DNA of 64,000 bases from Glandiceps talaboti (lineage: Eukaryota > Hemichordata > Enteropneusta > Spengelidae): contig NC_135558.1 in assembly GCF_964340395.1 (NCBI RefSeq), positions 13,655,501 through 13,719,500 of the forward strand. The letters run 5' to 3'. Numbering within the stretch: the first letter of the stretch is position 1; every line of letters starts with the position of its first letter. Shown piece by piece: positions 36,190 to 47,857 of the stretch. The translations under genes and the position numbers were made by a program. Under the pieces are notes generated by a model. That model saw nothing but the letters and a program-made list of their open reading frames with translations, was not told the DNA's origin and searched no databases.

Positions 36190-36505
36190 CTCCAGTACAC
36201 TATGATTCTATGAATATTTACAGTTTATCAAATTCTGTACCAATTTATTAAATATATGTCTCCATTACACTATGAATCTACGAATATTTACAGTTTATCA
36301 AATTCTGTACCGATTTATCATTTCATTTGACATCAAACTTTGAAAGACTCCAGTACATTATGAATCTATGAATATTTACAGTTTATCAAATTCTGTACCA
36401 ATTTATTAAATATATGTCTCCATTACACTATGAATCTACGAATATTTACAGTTTATCAAATTCTGTACCGATTTATCATTTCATTTGACATCAAACTTTG
36501 AAAGA
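36190..36505 (+). repeat. Recent 158-bp tandem duplication with internal 70-bp sub-repeat
   Basis: 36190-36347 and 36348-36505 differ at only two positions by eye. Within each, CTCCAGTACACTATGA... through TTCTGTACC recurs 70 bp later as CTCCATTACACTATGAATCT... through TTCTGTACC. The two levels imply an older 70-bp duplication followed by a recent 158-bp one. Confidence 0.97.
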
Positions 36506-36992
36506 TTGAAAATCTCCAATCCATATGTGTATCACAGTCACAATGCCACTACATCTATTTTGACAACTTATATTGCTTTCAGATGATTCCTCAAGAGAAA
36601 ACAAAAAGTGAAAAATGTCTGATGGATGAATTATCAATAATAACGAAAGTAATTAAACAATTGATGTATGTACCATAGAGATGATATTTCATTCTGATCT
36701 ATCAATCTTCAATAATAAATCACCAATATATTTATTTATTACTTTTGAAAACCTCAGCACTGGCACGTTCCAGACGTTTCAATCACTTGCGTATTACATT
36801 AATATTTCAAATGTATGGAATATTATCAAACATTGGCTTATCCAGCTGTCGTGGTATCATTTTTCACCACAAAACACTTTAGATTATGAAGTGCCACATA
36901 TCAGACAGCTCTGAATAAAGCTCCCGGTGGAATGAAAGTCAGCTTTGAATGAAGCTAAGAAATTCAGAAGTAGTGTACGATTTGCTTCCTAG

Positions 36993-37116
36993 GAAACAAA
37001 CTTCTAAGGATGAAGGGGAAGGACTTGCAGTGTTTAAATCAACTGCAATCAATCAGAGTAGAATGATGGAGAATTTGCTGCAAGTTATAAATACGAATGT
37101 AGGTTGCTCGGTAAAG
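36993..37116 (+). CDS. Possible internal coding exon, unrecognised
   Basis: A candidate 124-bp exon bounded by an acceptor-like TTTGCTTCCTAG (ending 36992) and a donor GTAAAG|GTGAGC (GT at 37117). The open frame reads QTSKDEGEGLAVFKST, then AINQSRMMENLLQVINTNVG and CSVK. It starts with the last base of a codon and ends on a codon boundary. Acidic and polar residues and fewer AT-only codons set it apart from neighbouring frames. I do not recognise a family, and no second exon of the same gene can be proven. The candidate at 50565 starts in a compatible phase, which is weak evidence because one in three would. It could be chance: the enclosing ORF is only 65 codons. Confidence 0.22.
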
Positions 37117-38676
37117 GTGAGCAAAGATTTATCAGCGGTGGTTTAGCAAAGGTGGTTTTAGTAATTTTACAGCATTTATTATTTTCTTCAAGGATGATTG
37201 CAAATGACAAAGCATCTTCTGTAAACGATTAAATGAAAGTCCAATTTCTTTACAAGAAAATTTGAGAATGCTACCAATGTCTTTGAAAGGTAATTCAGAA
37301 GGACTGTCTTCTTAAAGTATGTTTTAAACCAATTTAAATTGTCAGTCTCAGGTTCCACTTGAATTTGCACCTTTTAACAAAATCCGTGATCTCGTGTTCG
37401 GTACTTTACAATTTGTCTCCATGTTATATAGTAAAGGCAGGCTTTCTAAGGAGGCACACCAACAATGATACAATTCCATTCACATGGAAAGACCAGAACA
37501 GTTTGGACAGGATGGCAAAATACCACTTTTCCCTTTCATGCAAGATTCATGTAAGAGTTTATCATACACATCCAATGAATAAGTTTTGGAGACAGGTCGT
37601 AATGTGTATGAAGTCTGATGAAGGAGTGAGAAATGGCAAGAATCTAATGTTGACAATTCACATGTTCAAGCGTCCATGTTTTGTACACTTATGTTCAAAG
37701 TTACATGTACATATCTGGTAGGGTGTGGAACTTTCCTCTGTTATCAAATACTCTTTAATAATATAGCTACATATATGTTGAAAGTTTTTAAAAAAATACC
37801 CAAACCTGAAAATGCATTAAATAATAGACCCTACACGAGCACATAGGGGCTATGATTAAATCTACATGTGAACCGTACCCCTCAGGAAGTATTTAAAAGG
37901 ACATATTCAAACTATATGTATAACAAGTATATATCTGGCAGAGTAATGGGGTGTTGTTATATGTCCTTGATTACAAACATCAACTTTTATTACTGCAGCA
38001 AAGTCGGTTTAAGCCATGATAAAACTTTGATTAAATCCTCATACTGGTTTTGTGTGCATGCATGCTTTCCTTTAGTTTCATCCTTTAGTTTGATCCTACC
38101 AGGCACACAGCTTTCTATATGTCAAAGGTTTCCTCCTGGCAAAGCCATGGTGCCTCTCTCAGAATGACATTCGCTAAATTACTAACAAAATACGTTCGAT
38201 TTAATTGTATATTGAAACCATACAGATCACTACTTTGGGAATTGATATTCACCCCAGACTGAATTCCGTCTTTGTAAAATGTGAAAGTGCATTAGCTGAT
38301 CAGTTAGGGATAATACAATTTGAAATAGTCAGACTATTTCGACAAGAATCTGAGTGACAAGAGGACATGACAAGATAACCCCGAGAAAAACTTCACTCCA
38401 TATCATGTTTCTGTCTAAACAGCACAACAGATGTACATGTATCACAATGGTTTTAATCATCAAGGATGATGACCCATTAGAAAAATCTCAAAGATCTTTG
38501 CACGCAACTGCTCAGCAGACAAATAGTAGAGGTGATCAACATCAGCTTGTAATGCTAACAAATAGTCTATTACACTTCAGTTACATTAAATGATTCCCCT
38601 GACTGAGATAATGCAATGACACAAAAGAACCTCTTTAAATTCATTTAATTTGTCAACAAGAAGAGCCTGATGTGGT
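37117..38676. other. No recognised gene
   Basis: Several ORFs of 80-120 codons (for example plus strand 37359-37721) show no family features and no consistent splice context. Confidence 0.4.
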
Positions 38677-39282
38677 TTAATGTACCGTATGTACATGTAA
38701 GTCTATATAAACGAAAGTTTTCAAACATGGCATCCTGTCCAGACTGTCTAATATATTCCAATCTTTAGAAAAACCATGTCTGTTATTTTTTAATGCATAT
38801 GTAGCTAGGGATGAACACCTGTACTGCCTGCAGTCTGACCACATATCACCATTTAATATGCCAACAACAATTCCACATGTCTTGTTGACACCCTCTATTG
38901 ACAGCACATTGTAGAATGTCTGGGTCTTGATTTGTTTGTGACAAGTGGATAAAATCCAAGTGATCCATGGCACAGAGATAATATCATTACCTGAACTGCC
39001 CTGGCAAGATTTCAATGGACTACTGAACTCATTTTGGATACTCTCTAATGTAATGACAAATGCACTATGGAGAGAGCTCCAGGCTAAACTCATTAACACA
39101 CACCCTGTTATTGCATTCGGCATTACTTTATATCTGCCTTTAAAAGACAAATCAGCAGAAAATGTAGCTATTTGATGCATGCTGTGAGTTTGATCTGTAC
39201 TGTACGATATTACTGTTTTAGTTTTCAAATTATTTTGAGTCTTCACTCGCTTCCTTGCTATCAATATATGTGCATATTGCAA
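38677..39282 (-). CDS. Longest ORF in the window, 201 codons, hypothetical
   Basis: An uninterrupted minus-strand frame that is in fact open to 39300. It has no ATG at its 5' end: the stated start is TTG, and the first ATG candidate is around residue 35 (HSMHQIATFS). By my rough estimate, an ORF of this length would be expected well under once in a window this size with this composition, so it may be a relic or a real exon. The local sequence is somewhat less AT-rich than its surroundings. The protein (for example SIEGVNKTCGIVVGILNGDM) has no signal peptide, repeat or catalytic motif I recognise. A 76-codon plus-strand ORF overlaps it at 38945-39175, and plus-strand peptides there also look protein-like. 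A degraded transposable-element ORF on either strand is therefore an alternative. Confidence 0.3.
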   Translation of the reverse strand: MQYAHILIARKRVKTQNNLKTKTVISYSTDQTHSMHQIATFSADLSFKGRYKVMPNAITGCVLMSLAWSSLHSAFVITLESIQNEFSSPLKSCQGSSGNDIISVPWITWILSTCHKQIKTQTFYNVLSIEGVNKTCGIVVGILNGDMWSDCRQYRCSSLATYALKNNRHGFSKDWNILDSLDRMPCLKTFVYIDLHVHTVH

Positions 39283-39300
39283 AATTAATCCTGACTTTTT

Positions 39301-40369
39301 CTAATCCATAACAAATTTAACAAATTAACATGCAATAAATTTTCCTCGCATCCTATAAACCAAACACAGTAACTGCCATATTTGATTGCTTATTTACAGA
39401 GCTAATATTCCTCAAACGTCAGAAAAACCTTCAATAAATGATGAACTGGGCAATCGTGTGTATACATCAGAATAATAAATTATCAGGTATATAAAAATTC
39501 TCCGAGGCTGAAATGATCTCTGTGGGGTTGCTATGTTAATGTTAATTTTATGTTAAGTTATTTTAACAAAACTAAAACAGAATTATCAAAATTCAATATG
39601 TCCACTTAAATCACAACAGAATGATAGAGTATATATTAACTTTCAAGATTTGAAATAGAGATACATTTTTATGTGATAATAATTGTCTATTGTTAACAAA
39701 TAAGCATATTATATATTTAAACCCTTTAACATGAATTTCAATATTGTTTTGGAAAATTGTGGTATTATCGAAAGTTCAAAACAGGATAAACTCTTAGAAA
39801 ACGCACTTGTTGGGGTAGTGCCACAGAATTGTAAATATGAAGTTGTACAATATGATGTGAAAAACACATTGTACAATATCTCTAAATTGAGTGTATTACC
39901 TTGTGAAGTGCCCTTATATTCTCAAATTTCGAAAGGATAAAATGACGTAATTGTTCAATAAAAACAGATTAATCGACTTTCGGTATAGTTTCATTTATCG
40001 AAATGGCATACTTGTATAACCATTTGAATGGCACAAACATAATGTAAATATTTTGCCTATATTTTGGAGTCATTAATATGTTACAAATCCGGTCGTTTGT
40101 TGGACACGCTCACTTTTTTACAAACTTAAGGAAGATAGATGGGGTGTATAGAATATGAATTGATGCAGAACACAAAGTAGAAAGATCTATGCTTTACTAA
40201 CCGTTCTGATGTGCTCCAAGTACACAATGTGATGAATAAAATTAAAACCAAATGTAAAACCATGTAACCATATGTTCATTTACATTTATGTATACGCAGC
40301 CATTTCTCTTCCTGTTTTCATAGTTTTAGCGATAAAAAGATCACAATTGCAATTTCAGTAATATGAAAG
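39301..40369. other. No recognised feature
   Basis: AT-rich. A small hairpin (TTGTACAATATGATGTG against CACATTGTACAA) lies near 39845-39882. Confidence 0.45.
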
Positions 40370-40727
40370 CAGAATGCACCTCGGAACCAGTTTTCCTGAA
40401 AATCAAAGTTCCACATATATTTTCCAACTTTCCCATGTGAAAACTTATACCTGGTCCTTTTGAAATAATTAAAAAACCTTGGGGTTCACCATTATGTTTT
40501 CAAGGAAATTGACAATATTTTATTTTTCCACAGAGTTGACATATTAAGTCAGTAGCCAAATTGGATTCTAAAATGGCTTCATTTTGACATGTTTGACCTC
40601 TATTTAAATGGTACGATAACATCTTATTTTTTCTTAGGGATTTGAACTGAGGATAGGTTTGAGCAATTTCTTCAACAAAGTATAAGAAAAAGTTTTAAAT
40701 GTGTTGTTTTTTTCCCCAAGTGCGTAC
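40370..40727 (+). repeat. Dispersed repeat R3, copy 2 (uninterrupted)
   Basis: GAATGCACCTCGGAACC at the start, GGTCCTTTTGAAATAATT, CCTTGGGGTTCACCATTATG, TTTTCAAGGAAATTGACAAT, CAAATTGGATTCTAAAATGG, TTTGACCTCTATTT, GATAGGTTTGAG, TTCAACAAAGTATAAGAAAA, then TTTTTTCCCCAAGTGCG. It gives the intact order of R3 blocks and shows what is missing between the halves of copy 1. Confidence 0.8.
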
Positions 40728-40810
40728 AACTCAAAATAAATAAGAACTGTCACAAAATGTTTAATAGTTTTGGTCTGAGGTGCACACTACTTTAATAAAT
40801 TAATGCCGTT

Positions 40811-41213
40811 GTACTTGTAGACTTGAGCCCCCAGACTCTTGCCACTGGGGGCTCTGCCTACGGGACCTCCCCCAACGAGAGCATGGGAAAACCACATTCC
40901 AACTACAAACATGTACGTACCTTGTGACAGAAGTCACACAGTACATTTCTTCTAAGCATAAAAAATGGGCTTACAAGACCTGTTTGTTGTAAATAATATA
41001 TATCAGTCGCTTGGGAAGTGACAATCTGTTATGAAGGTACCCAAATCATTCAGCCTGCAATGCTGGGCATGAAGTACTCTCCATGATGCACTGCTCCAGA
41101 AGCTACTTCCTGTGCGGGCGAGTTGAACTCTCATTTTTCCAGACTTTTGTTTGGGGAGGTCTCGTCGGCAGAGCCCCCAGAGGTGAGTGTCTGGGTAACC
41201 AAGTCAATTGTAC
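40811..41213. mobile_element. 403-bp element with ~80-bp terminal inverted repeats
   Basis: The left arm (40811-40895) contains GACTTGAGCCCCCAGACTC, CACTGGGGGCTCTGCCTACG, GGACCTCCCC.AAC. The right arm (41132-41213), read in reverse complement, contains GACTTGGTTACCCAGACACT, CTCTGGGGGCTCTGCCGACG, AGACCTCCCCAAAC. The arms are clearly richer in G and C than the surroundings. The interior has no ORF of interest. Probable non-autonomous DNA transposon. Confidence 0.8.
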
Positions 41214-42044
41214 TTGAAACTTCATCATGTTTAAAAATAAGACTGGCTGCCATGATGCTATTCTGTTTGATCAATGCAGCAATTGTTTTGTCGGCAAATA
41301 CACCAAACTCCTGGTTGGTTGGGTTATATGAACAACTTTATTCCTTGGCCTTATACGAATTAAAGTTTGGATAAACTAATCATCAGGCTCTGAAAAAAAT
41401 AGTGTATTTCAAAAAGTTCATTTCACTTTTACTCGCTTTTGTTTGACGTCTCATTTTACCCTATAAATAATCTGCAATATGATATGGGCTAATCATCTTC
41501 AGTAGCCACAGGCAATCTCAGCATAGAAGATAAGAAGCTTTAACGGTACCTTTCATATTTCCTGTCACCATTACCAATAATCAGCCACTTTTTGACATCA
41601 GTAATTGGAAACATGGCATTTGGACGTGGTTTAGAAAACTAACAATGATTGCCTTGAGCTACAGACCATGGTGTAATTTTTCATCCTGACTGCATTCACA
41701 CTGTTGGTAATTGATTCCATGAAGAAACCCAAATTGAAACATGGTGCTATATATGATATGCCTGTGGTGGAACAGAACTAGAAAACTGAAAATGCACACA
41801 TGTTGGCATACATAGTGGGCTTGCATGCTGCTCAAATCATTATTGTCCAGCAAAGTCTTGTCAGCATGTCTGCTTCAGTACAGAATTCTCATGCCCCATC
41901 AATGTGAAAACACAGTCTCTGTCTTGGTTGGGTTCCTTCTGTAGTTCTAGCCTGTGATGCTACACCAGATATGTCTCAGATAACATGGTTTATGAATCAC
42001 TGTGATACATATTAGGATATATGAAATAATAGACTAGTGAGATA
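41214..42044. other. No recognised feature
   Basis: Nothing supported. Confidence 0.5.
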
Positions 42045-42142
42045 ACTCCCAAATATTTTTCTTTGTTTCACCAAAATATGAGTGACCTAAAGGGGGTCTT
42101 GACACTACAAGTCGATAGACAAGACTTGACAAACCCTTAGTG
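42045..42142 (+). repeat. FB1 hairpin-headed repeat, copy D (5' fragment)
   Basis: AACTCCCAAATATTTTTCTT, CACCAAAATATGAGTGAC, CTAAAGGGGGTCTTGACACT, ACAAGTCGATAGACAAGACT, TGACAAACCCTTAG. It corresponds to the left arm and loop; the right arm decays after CCCTTAG and no tail follows. Confidence 0.75.
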
Positions 42143-42249
42143 CTTTTATATGAATTGTAAAATACAAATCATGTCATGGACCTGAGCACATTGTCATGCA
42201 GAAATCCTCACAATTGTCACTTTAGGAAATAGTTACAATAACAATTGTT

Positions 42250-42310
42250 AAGATAAGATAAGATAAGATAAGATCAGATCAGATCAGATAGTACTTTATC
42301 AAATCCATAA
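42250..42310 (-). mobile_element. Probable retroposon 3' end with (AAGAT)n tail
   Basis: AAGAT repeated four to five times passes into GATCA repeats and then AGTACTTTATCAAATCCATA. On the minus strand this reads TATGGATTTGATAAAGTACT followed by (TGATC)n(TTATC)n. A short terminal repeat after a GATAAAGTACT-like segment resembles SINE/LINE 3' ends. The upstream body (to about 43.1 kb on the plus scale) shows no reverse transcriptase ORF. Confidence 0.4.
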
Positions 42311-43199
42311 AAGGTTAATTATAATGCCTGCTGTAAAAAAACCATACAATAACAGTGATAAAAACAAAGACACAACATACAGACTAAAAAGGAAAACAAA
42401 AATAACTCAATAAATATTTACAGTCGTACGGAAATATTACACATGACAGATAAAAGCAAGGTCTATTAAAAATTTGGATACAATAAAAAACGGTGGAAAT
42501 GGTTCAAGTAGCACACTTAAAATTGACATTAAAAAGTGTACTGGCTTCTGCTATGAAAGATTTAGCATTAACGAAATATTTTGTTTAGTCCCCTAAACAT
42601 CTTGTTTATAATACAATGTATTGAGAGAGCAGATGAAATCTTAGTTGTGAGAAAAGGTTACAAAAATGTGTTGTTGATAGTGTGATTAAACTCTAGGTAC
42701 TAGAAATCTCGTCCAGTAGTCTCCGAATAATCTCACTGAAGCGGACAGTGTTTTCTGATACACAGAGTAGCAGATGAAATTGAGTGCATAGAATTGTACC
42801 TAATTGACCTTCTTGCTTTGGAATAGATAAATTGCGGCAAAATTTTCTTTGTCAGTAAGTAGGCCGATAGTTTATCTGTGGAGCACTGCTTGTATTCAGA
42901 ACATGTCGCATAATATTCTCTGTATAAGTTTGGTCGATTTGAATACTGTATTCATATTTGATGAACCCTACTCTTCTGTCAATATGGCTGCTATTCAGGA
43001 TCTCACCGAACCATGGAAAGGGACACGCGTATCATGCACCAGACAAAATTGACAGGATAGTGGCTGACTTGAAAGCACCCAACCAGTCAACTGTATCATA
43101 AGAGTTCATTGTGTAATACTCTGCTTGTCAAATCAAGAGCCCTGTATCAATGCAACCATACTGAATGTTTCCTTGCTAATGAATCATATATACTAATGT
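42311..43199. other. No recognised gene
   Basis: May include the body of the retroposon whose tail is at 42250; otherwise nothing supported. Confidence 0.4.
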
Positions 43200-43700
43200 A
43201 CTTCTGAACTCAAATTAGTTTCAAATTAACAAAATTTATCACTTTCTGTAAATTGTTGTCACCTTCGAACTTTCATAACCCTTATAAAAGAACTAATGTC
43301 AAATTTGGTTTAAAATTAATGATAGTGTTACATATATATTACATTTTTCGTAAATTGTTATCACCACAGAACTTCATTTTTAAATTGCACTCATGAATAC
43401 AAATAATTCTGCACACATAAATGATTTACTATGCATGGTCAAATATTTGACCGAAAAGTGGTATTGCAAGTGACAATTTATATCACCAAACTACCGTTTT
43501 CTGTAAAACTTTCCTCACATCAGAATTTAACGGGCTTTACTGTAAACAAGAATCCTAGAAATAAGAAATGATCTTGTGTCAAAAACTTGGTTGAAAGTGA
43601 AAATGTTGTTTACGACAAATTTTCCTTCAACAAATTTACCTTTTTTCTATATAATTTATCATTTCAACTTTACTTTTAATCTAGTTCATACTCCTATAAC
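43200..43700 (+). repeat. Highly diverged tandem repeat, unit roughly 110-150 bp
   Basis: Recurrent order of CAAATT.G.TT.AAATTAA, A.ATTTATCAC, TTTC.GTAAA.TGTT.TCACC and GAACTT.ATAA near 43215, 43300 and 43480, with a further eroded unit near 43580. Seen by eye only; boundaries uncertain. Confidence 0.45.
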
Positions 43701-44111
43701 TATAAAAATGTGAATAAAATAGGTTGAATAAAAATTAACGACTTTTTCTTGTACTAGCGCAATTTTTTAAATCAAATGTGCATGTCTGTCTTTTCACATT
43801 CATCGGGGGGTGACCCATTTAACAAGAAAGAATGATACATCATATTTTATAACACACTTTGTATCTTGCGGGTAAAATTTTGTATGTTTGCGTGTGTGCT
43901 TTATTGGCTTCTTAACAGCAAAGCTGTATTGAATTCGTTGTAGGAAATATGCTTCTTAAGTTACTGATTACAAAGAAATCTTGAGATTCAACACTCCGCC
44001 TTGAGAAAAACGTTATACATCCTGGTGTAGGGTTTTGCAAAAGAATCAATGCCTCAGACGGTTTTCTGAGAAACTGTCATATAATATTCCACCCAGCAGC
44101 ACTAAAAATGC

Positions 44112-44360
44112 CATTTTGCAACCATTTTTTGTTACGACGACACAGAAATAAAGACCCTTCTCCTTCTCTGATTACAAATTTACTTATAATACAGTTGTTG
44201 CATTTGGAGTATTTTGACTCTGTTGTTGGTTTTTCAGATGAACACTGTTTTGCAACAATTTCCTTATCGTGATGACACAGAAAGAAATGTTTTTCTTCTC
44301 CAAATACACATCAGGTATATGTGGGGTATTTTGTTGTTCTTTTCTGATGAAAAACCTTTA
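44112..44360 (+). repeat. Tandem duplication, period about 140 bp
   Basis: Unit 1: TTTTGCAACCATTTTTTGTT, ACGACACAGAAATAAAG, GGAGTATTTTGACTC, TTTTTCAGATGAA. Unit 2: TTTTGCAACAATTTCCTTAT, ATGACACAGAAAGAAATG, GGGGTATTTTGTTGTTC, TTTTCTGATGAA. Confidence 0.75.
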
Positions 44361-44452
44361 CAGTATGCATGCACAAGTTAAGTTTATTGTCTTTGAACAT
44401 ATTTATTATATATCCTGCCCGTTCTACCCCACACCCACGTCTACATCTTTAC

Positions 44453-44688
44453 GGTAGTTCTGCACTGTTCAGGATATGAGTCAGAATGTTCCAAATCACC
44501 ATCTATCCGACTTTTCATGAATTATGTTTGATATATAATTCTATCCTGCAAAATTTGTCTTCATTTGGCTGGAAAAACTCGTGACCTTGGTTTTTTTTCA
44601 CTACTTGTCTAAACAACTCATAGTGACAAGGCCCCCCTGGGTGACAAGTATTTTTTTTGGTTGAACCACAAAAATATTAGGGAGTTAT
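44453..44688 (-). repeat. FB1 hairpin-headed repeat, copy E (inverted orientation)
   Basis: Read on the minus strand: AACTCCCTAATATTTTTGTG, CAACCAAAAAAAATACTTG, GGGGCCTTGTCACTATGAG, TTGTTTAGACAAG, CAAGGTCACGAG, TTTTTCCAGCCAAATGAAG, ATAATTCATGAAAAG, GTGATTTGGAACATTCTGAC, TCATATCC, CAGTGCAGAACTACC. The tail is truncated compared with copies A-C and is closest to copy B. Confidence 0.8.
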
Positions 44689-45230
44689 ATCTAATTATAC
44701 TTTATTCAACAAATATGAATTGTGATCATATACATGATCACATCTATATCTCAAGAATTAAGTTCTGCACAAAATTTCATCTCTATAAACTCCATTTACG
44801 TAAAGAAGAAAATTACAAGAAGAAACATCTGAATTAGCATATTTGATCACACTTTTATATAAAGTCATGTATTAAAATGATGCAGTCACATCAAGTAGAT
44901 AAATTTCTTCTTCACTTTTTCTCCTGTATCATTTTCCAGAAAATCCAATTTTCTTCATGATTGCCAGTACATACAAAGAATGACCTGAAGAGATCAAACG
45001 CTGACAGGATTTTGACAAATTGAAATATCTTACGGAATAGCTAGAACATATCGAACAAGTTCTGACCTTGATGATTTATACAGGTTGCGACATCATTAAA
45101 ATAACTTCTTGACTTTCCCTCAATCATTAAGTTGTGTCCTACTTTCATGAGATGCCTCCTGCTTCAGGAACGTTTGTTAATACGAAACTGAGATTTATAA
45201 ACAGGTCCTGATGAAATTGTTATGCTAAAG
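44689..45230. other. No recognised gene
   Basis: A perfect inverted pair TGTGATCAT / ATGATCACA with a 4-nt spacer lies near 44731-44752. Nothing else supported. Confidence 0.45.
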
Positions 45231-45408
45231 GGATAGCTCAAATTGTTAAACAAGTTATAGATTGAAATGAAAAGTATTTGCATTGATCATCTAAATGAGT
45301 TTTGAAACAGTTAGTTAGTTAGTTAAATTTGTATGTTTGAGGGCTATCTCAAATTGTTGAACAAGTTTATATATAACTTGAAATTTACCGTATTCAATCC
45401 AGATCATG
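45231..45408 (+). repeat. Tandem duplication, period about 112 bp
   Basis: GGGATAGCTCAAATTGTTAA then CAAGTTATA and GATCAT in the first unit match GGGCTATCTCAAATTGTTGA then CAAGTTTATA and GATCAT in the second. A weaker third relative (GGAATAGCTAGAACATATCG, ACAAGTTCT) lies near 45034. Confidence 0.6.
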
Positions 45409-45584
45409 TTCAGCTCCTTCCCTGCTAAAATTTTACACAAGTTGCAATGAATGTTCATGCACAGGCTCTGGGTTCATATAGTAGTTACAAATGAAACATG
45501 CTATTGAAATTTCAAAATATGCAACAGTATATTGACCAATCATTTTTCATATACCCCCAAAAATGGCAAATTTTCGCACGCCGA

Positions 45585-45805
45585 ATTTGGCATTCAAATG
45601 ACTGTAGGACTATCTGTAGTTGCGATAATACCTAATTTGAGGTGATTGCCAAATATTTAAGCCCTTCTGTAAGTGTACGGATCTGGGCAACCAAACTAGA
45701 TATTTGTGATCACAAACCAATGTGACAAATTATTTAAATGAGTGACTGATTCATGCCAATGGAATGACACATTTCCCATAATGCATCATTCAAAATGGCA
45801 GGTTG
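45585..45805 (-). repeat. Dispersed repeat, copy 2 (GCATCATGGGAAATG family)
   Basis: On the minus strand: ACCTGCCATTTTGAATGATG, CATTATGGGAAATGTG, then GGTATTATCGCAACTACAGA, TAGTCCT, CAGTCATTTGAATGCC. Block order agrees with 18885-19090. Confidence 0.65.
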
Positions 45806-47648
45806 CCAGTTTCTTACTTACTATATGAATATGACGATGTAATTGAGTATATTATAAAGCTGTCACTTCCAAATGCTTTCTGTCGCCATCATAAATCGAA
45901 AACATTTTCGTTGCCAAGTCTATGCAATAATTTGAGACACTCCCTTATACTTATAGAAATGTACAATACAATATGCAAAGAATACTATCACATATAATCT
46001 ATTCAGAAAGACAATTTCAAGGATCAAAATCTCCACACGATTGAAGACATCGTTTGTATTTGTGTAGCACGTTTTTAAATTGCTTGCCTGTCTGTATAGA
46101 TATTTTGCTGCATACAGTCCAATTATTCAATGAAATGAATACATCATTCCTTACAAGGAAAAAACAGGAAGCATGAATACACGATTGCTTTAGGAATGGC
46201 AAAAACTAATCATTACTCGAGGCTTATTGATTTCCATACATCTGATGCAAAATTTATGGAAACTTAGTCAATTCCTCTCTAGCATTTGTATTCCCTTTTC
46301 ACAACACTGAAGAAAGTTGGAATTGACGATTCAATTTTTTAAAATTAATGTAATTAAAATTCTTATTAACCTAATACACTAAGTGAAAAATTCCTTTACA
46401 ATCTTAGATAACTAAAGTCAGAGATACGTCTATTCATGAACAAAAGAAACTTTGAAAAAAACTGACTTTGTTTTGTTAAGGAATTCTTATCTACTTTCAA
46501 CTGAGTATTGCAAAAATATTTTTTTTTCATGTTTTCCAGATCAAGTACTTAAACATAAAAAGAAAAGGTTGATAGATGATGAAAATATGAAATAGATGTC
46601 TCGTCTTATTTAATAGACATTATAATTATGATATGATATAAAAGATTGTCAAGTTGAGTAGTTTTTTAAACCTGTAGATGTACAAGAACCATAATTCCTC
46701 TTTTCACTTTTTGTCTGCCCAGATCAAAGTGGGCTCTCTTGTTTGACAATTTTGAATGATATTGTCAAGCCAGATTTAAAGCCCAGTCTTTGAGCTTTCT
46801 GCATATAAATGTATATATATACTCAGTGTGTGCCTTCTATTACAGCCAATTTGATGCACCACTGATAAATAGCAATTTCTTGTGACATGCTTAAATATAG
46901 CGTCCCCAATCAATCACAGCGTGATTTCTGATGATTGCTTCACATGATACCTGGAATTGTTATTATTTTCAACCACAACACAAAACGGTTTCTCCTTTTT
47001 AATTAAAGGGGGCACACTCAATACACCACTTAAAAGGTGACCCCAAAAATAAACACACATGCTTCTCACAGCTTAGTTCCTGAAAAAAATAGTATCTCCA
47101 GAAACTTGTGTAAATGTGTACAGTGTATATATACCTTGCCGCCTACGTGTAGTTCTTGAAAGAAAATAGTTAAGTTGATCACGAGGAAAGTGTGTAAAGT
47201 AAATGCATACCTCCAGGCACAGAAGAAAGTAACATAGTCATCATCTCTTTTGTAGCTTGTATAAAAGACACTTCATTCAGGTATTACTTTAGAAGTAACA
47301 TTATCCTGCCCACATTAACTAGAACACGCATCACAGGTTTTTCAGCTTTGGGCATATTTAATATACATCAAGAAAGCTGTTACGAAGAAAGAAATGTCAC
47401 TGTGAACTTGAACTTGCGAGATATACATGTAGAATTGGATATGCTAAATAGCATTCAATAGGCACTATAAACTACATTAAGAAAATGATTGCCAAAATGC
47501 ATTAAAAGTGTATTTCCATTTGATATTATGGTGTGTGACAGCAAACTCAGTCATACGGAAGCTTAAACAATGCATGATTTATAAAGTAAAAAAACATACT
47601 TTCATAGAAAATATTATGTTCTTGTATACTTTTGATGAAAATTCATTA
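45806..47648. other. No recognised gene
   Basis: AT-rich; no credible exon or repeat. Confidence 0.5.
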
Positions 47649-47857
47649 AATTCTCAGTACCTGTAATAGCTTTTTAGCTCATGCTAGAGTCAAAATAGAA
47701 TAAGAAGGTTAACTTATTTTTTTACAAGCACCTATAATCAATGTATGTGAAGTGCATGGGGCAGAAGTTGATGGTGTCGACACGACCAAGAAATTAAATG
47801 TTCATTATTTTCATGATGTGCCGAGGCAGTAATATTCTATTTCAGGTACTGAGAATT
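47649..47857 (+). mobile_element. MITE with 21-bp terminal inverted repeats, copy 1
   Basis: Starts AATTCTCAGTACCTGTAATAG and ends with its reverse complement apart from one base (CTATTTCAGGTACTGAGAATT). Interior landmarks are CATGCTAGAG, TCAAAATAGAA, GTGAAGTGC, AGAAGTTGATGGTGTCGAC, ATGTTC.TTATTTTCATGA and GTAATATT. The interior matches the element at 48356-48554 in the opposite orientation. Confidence 0.9.
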
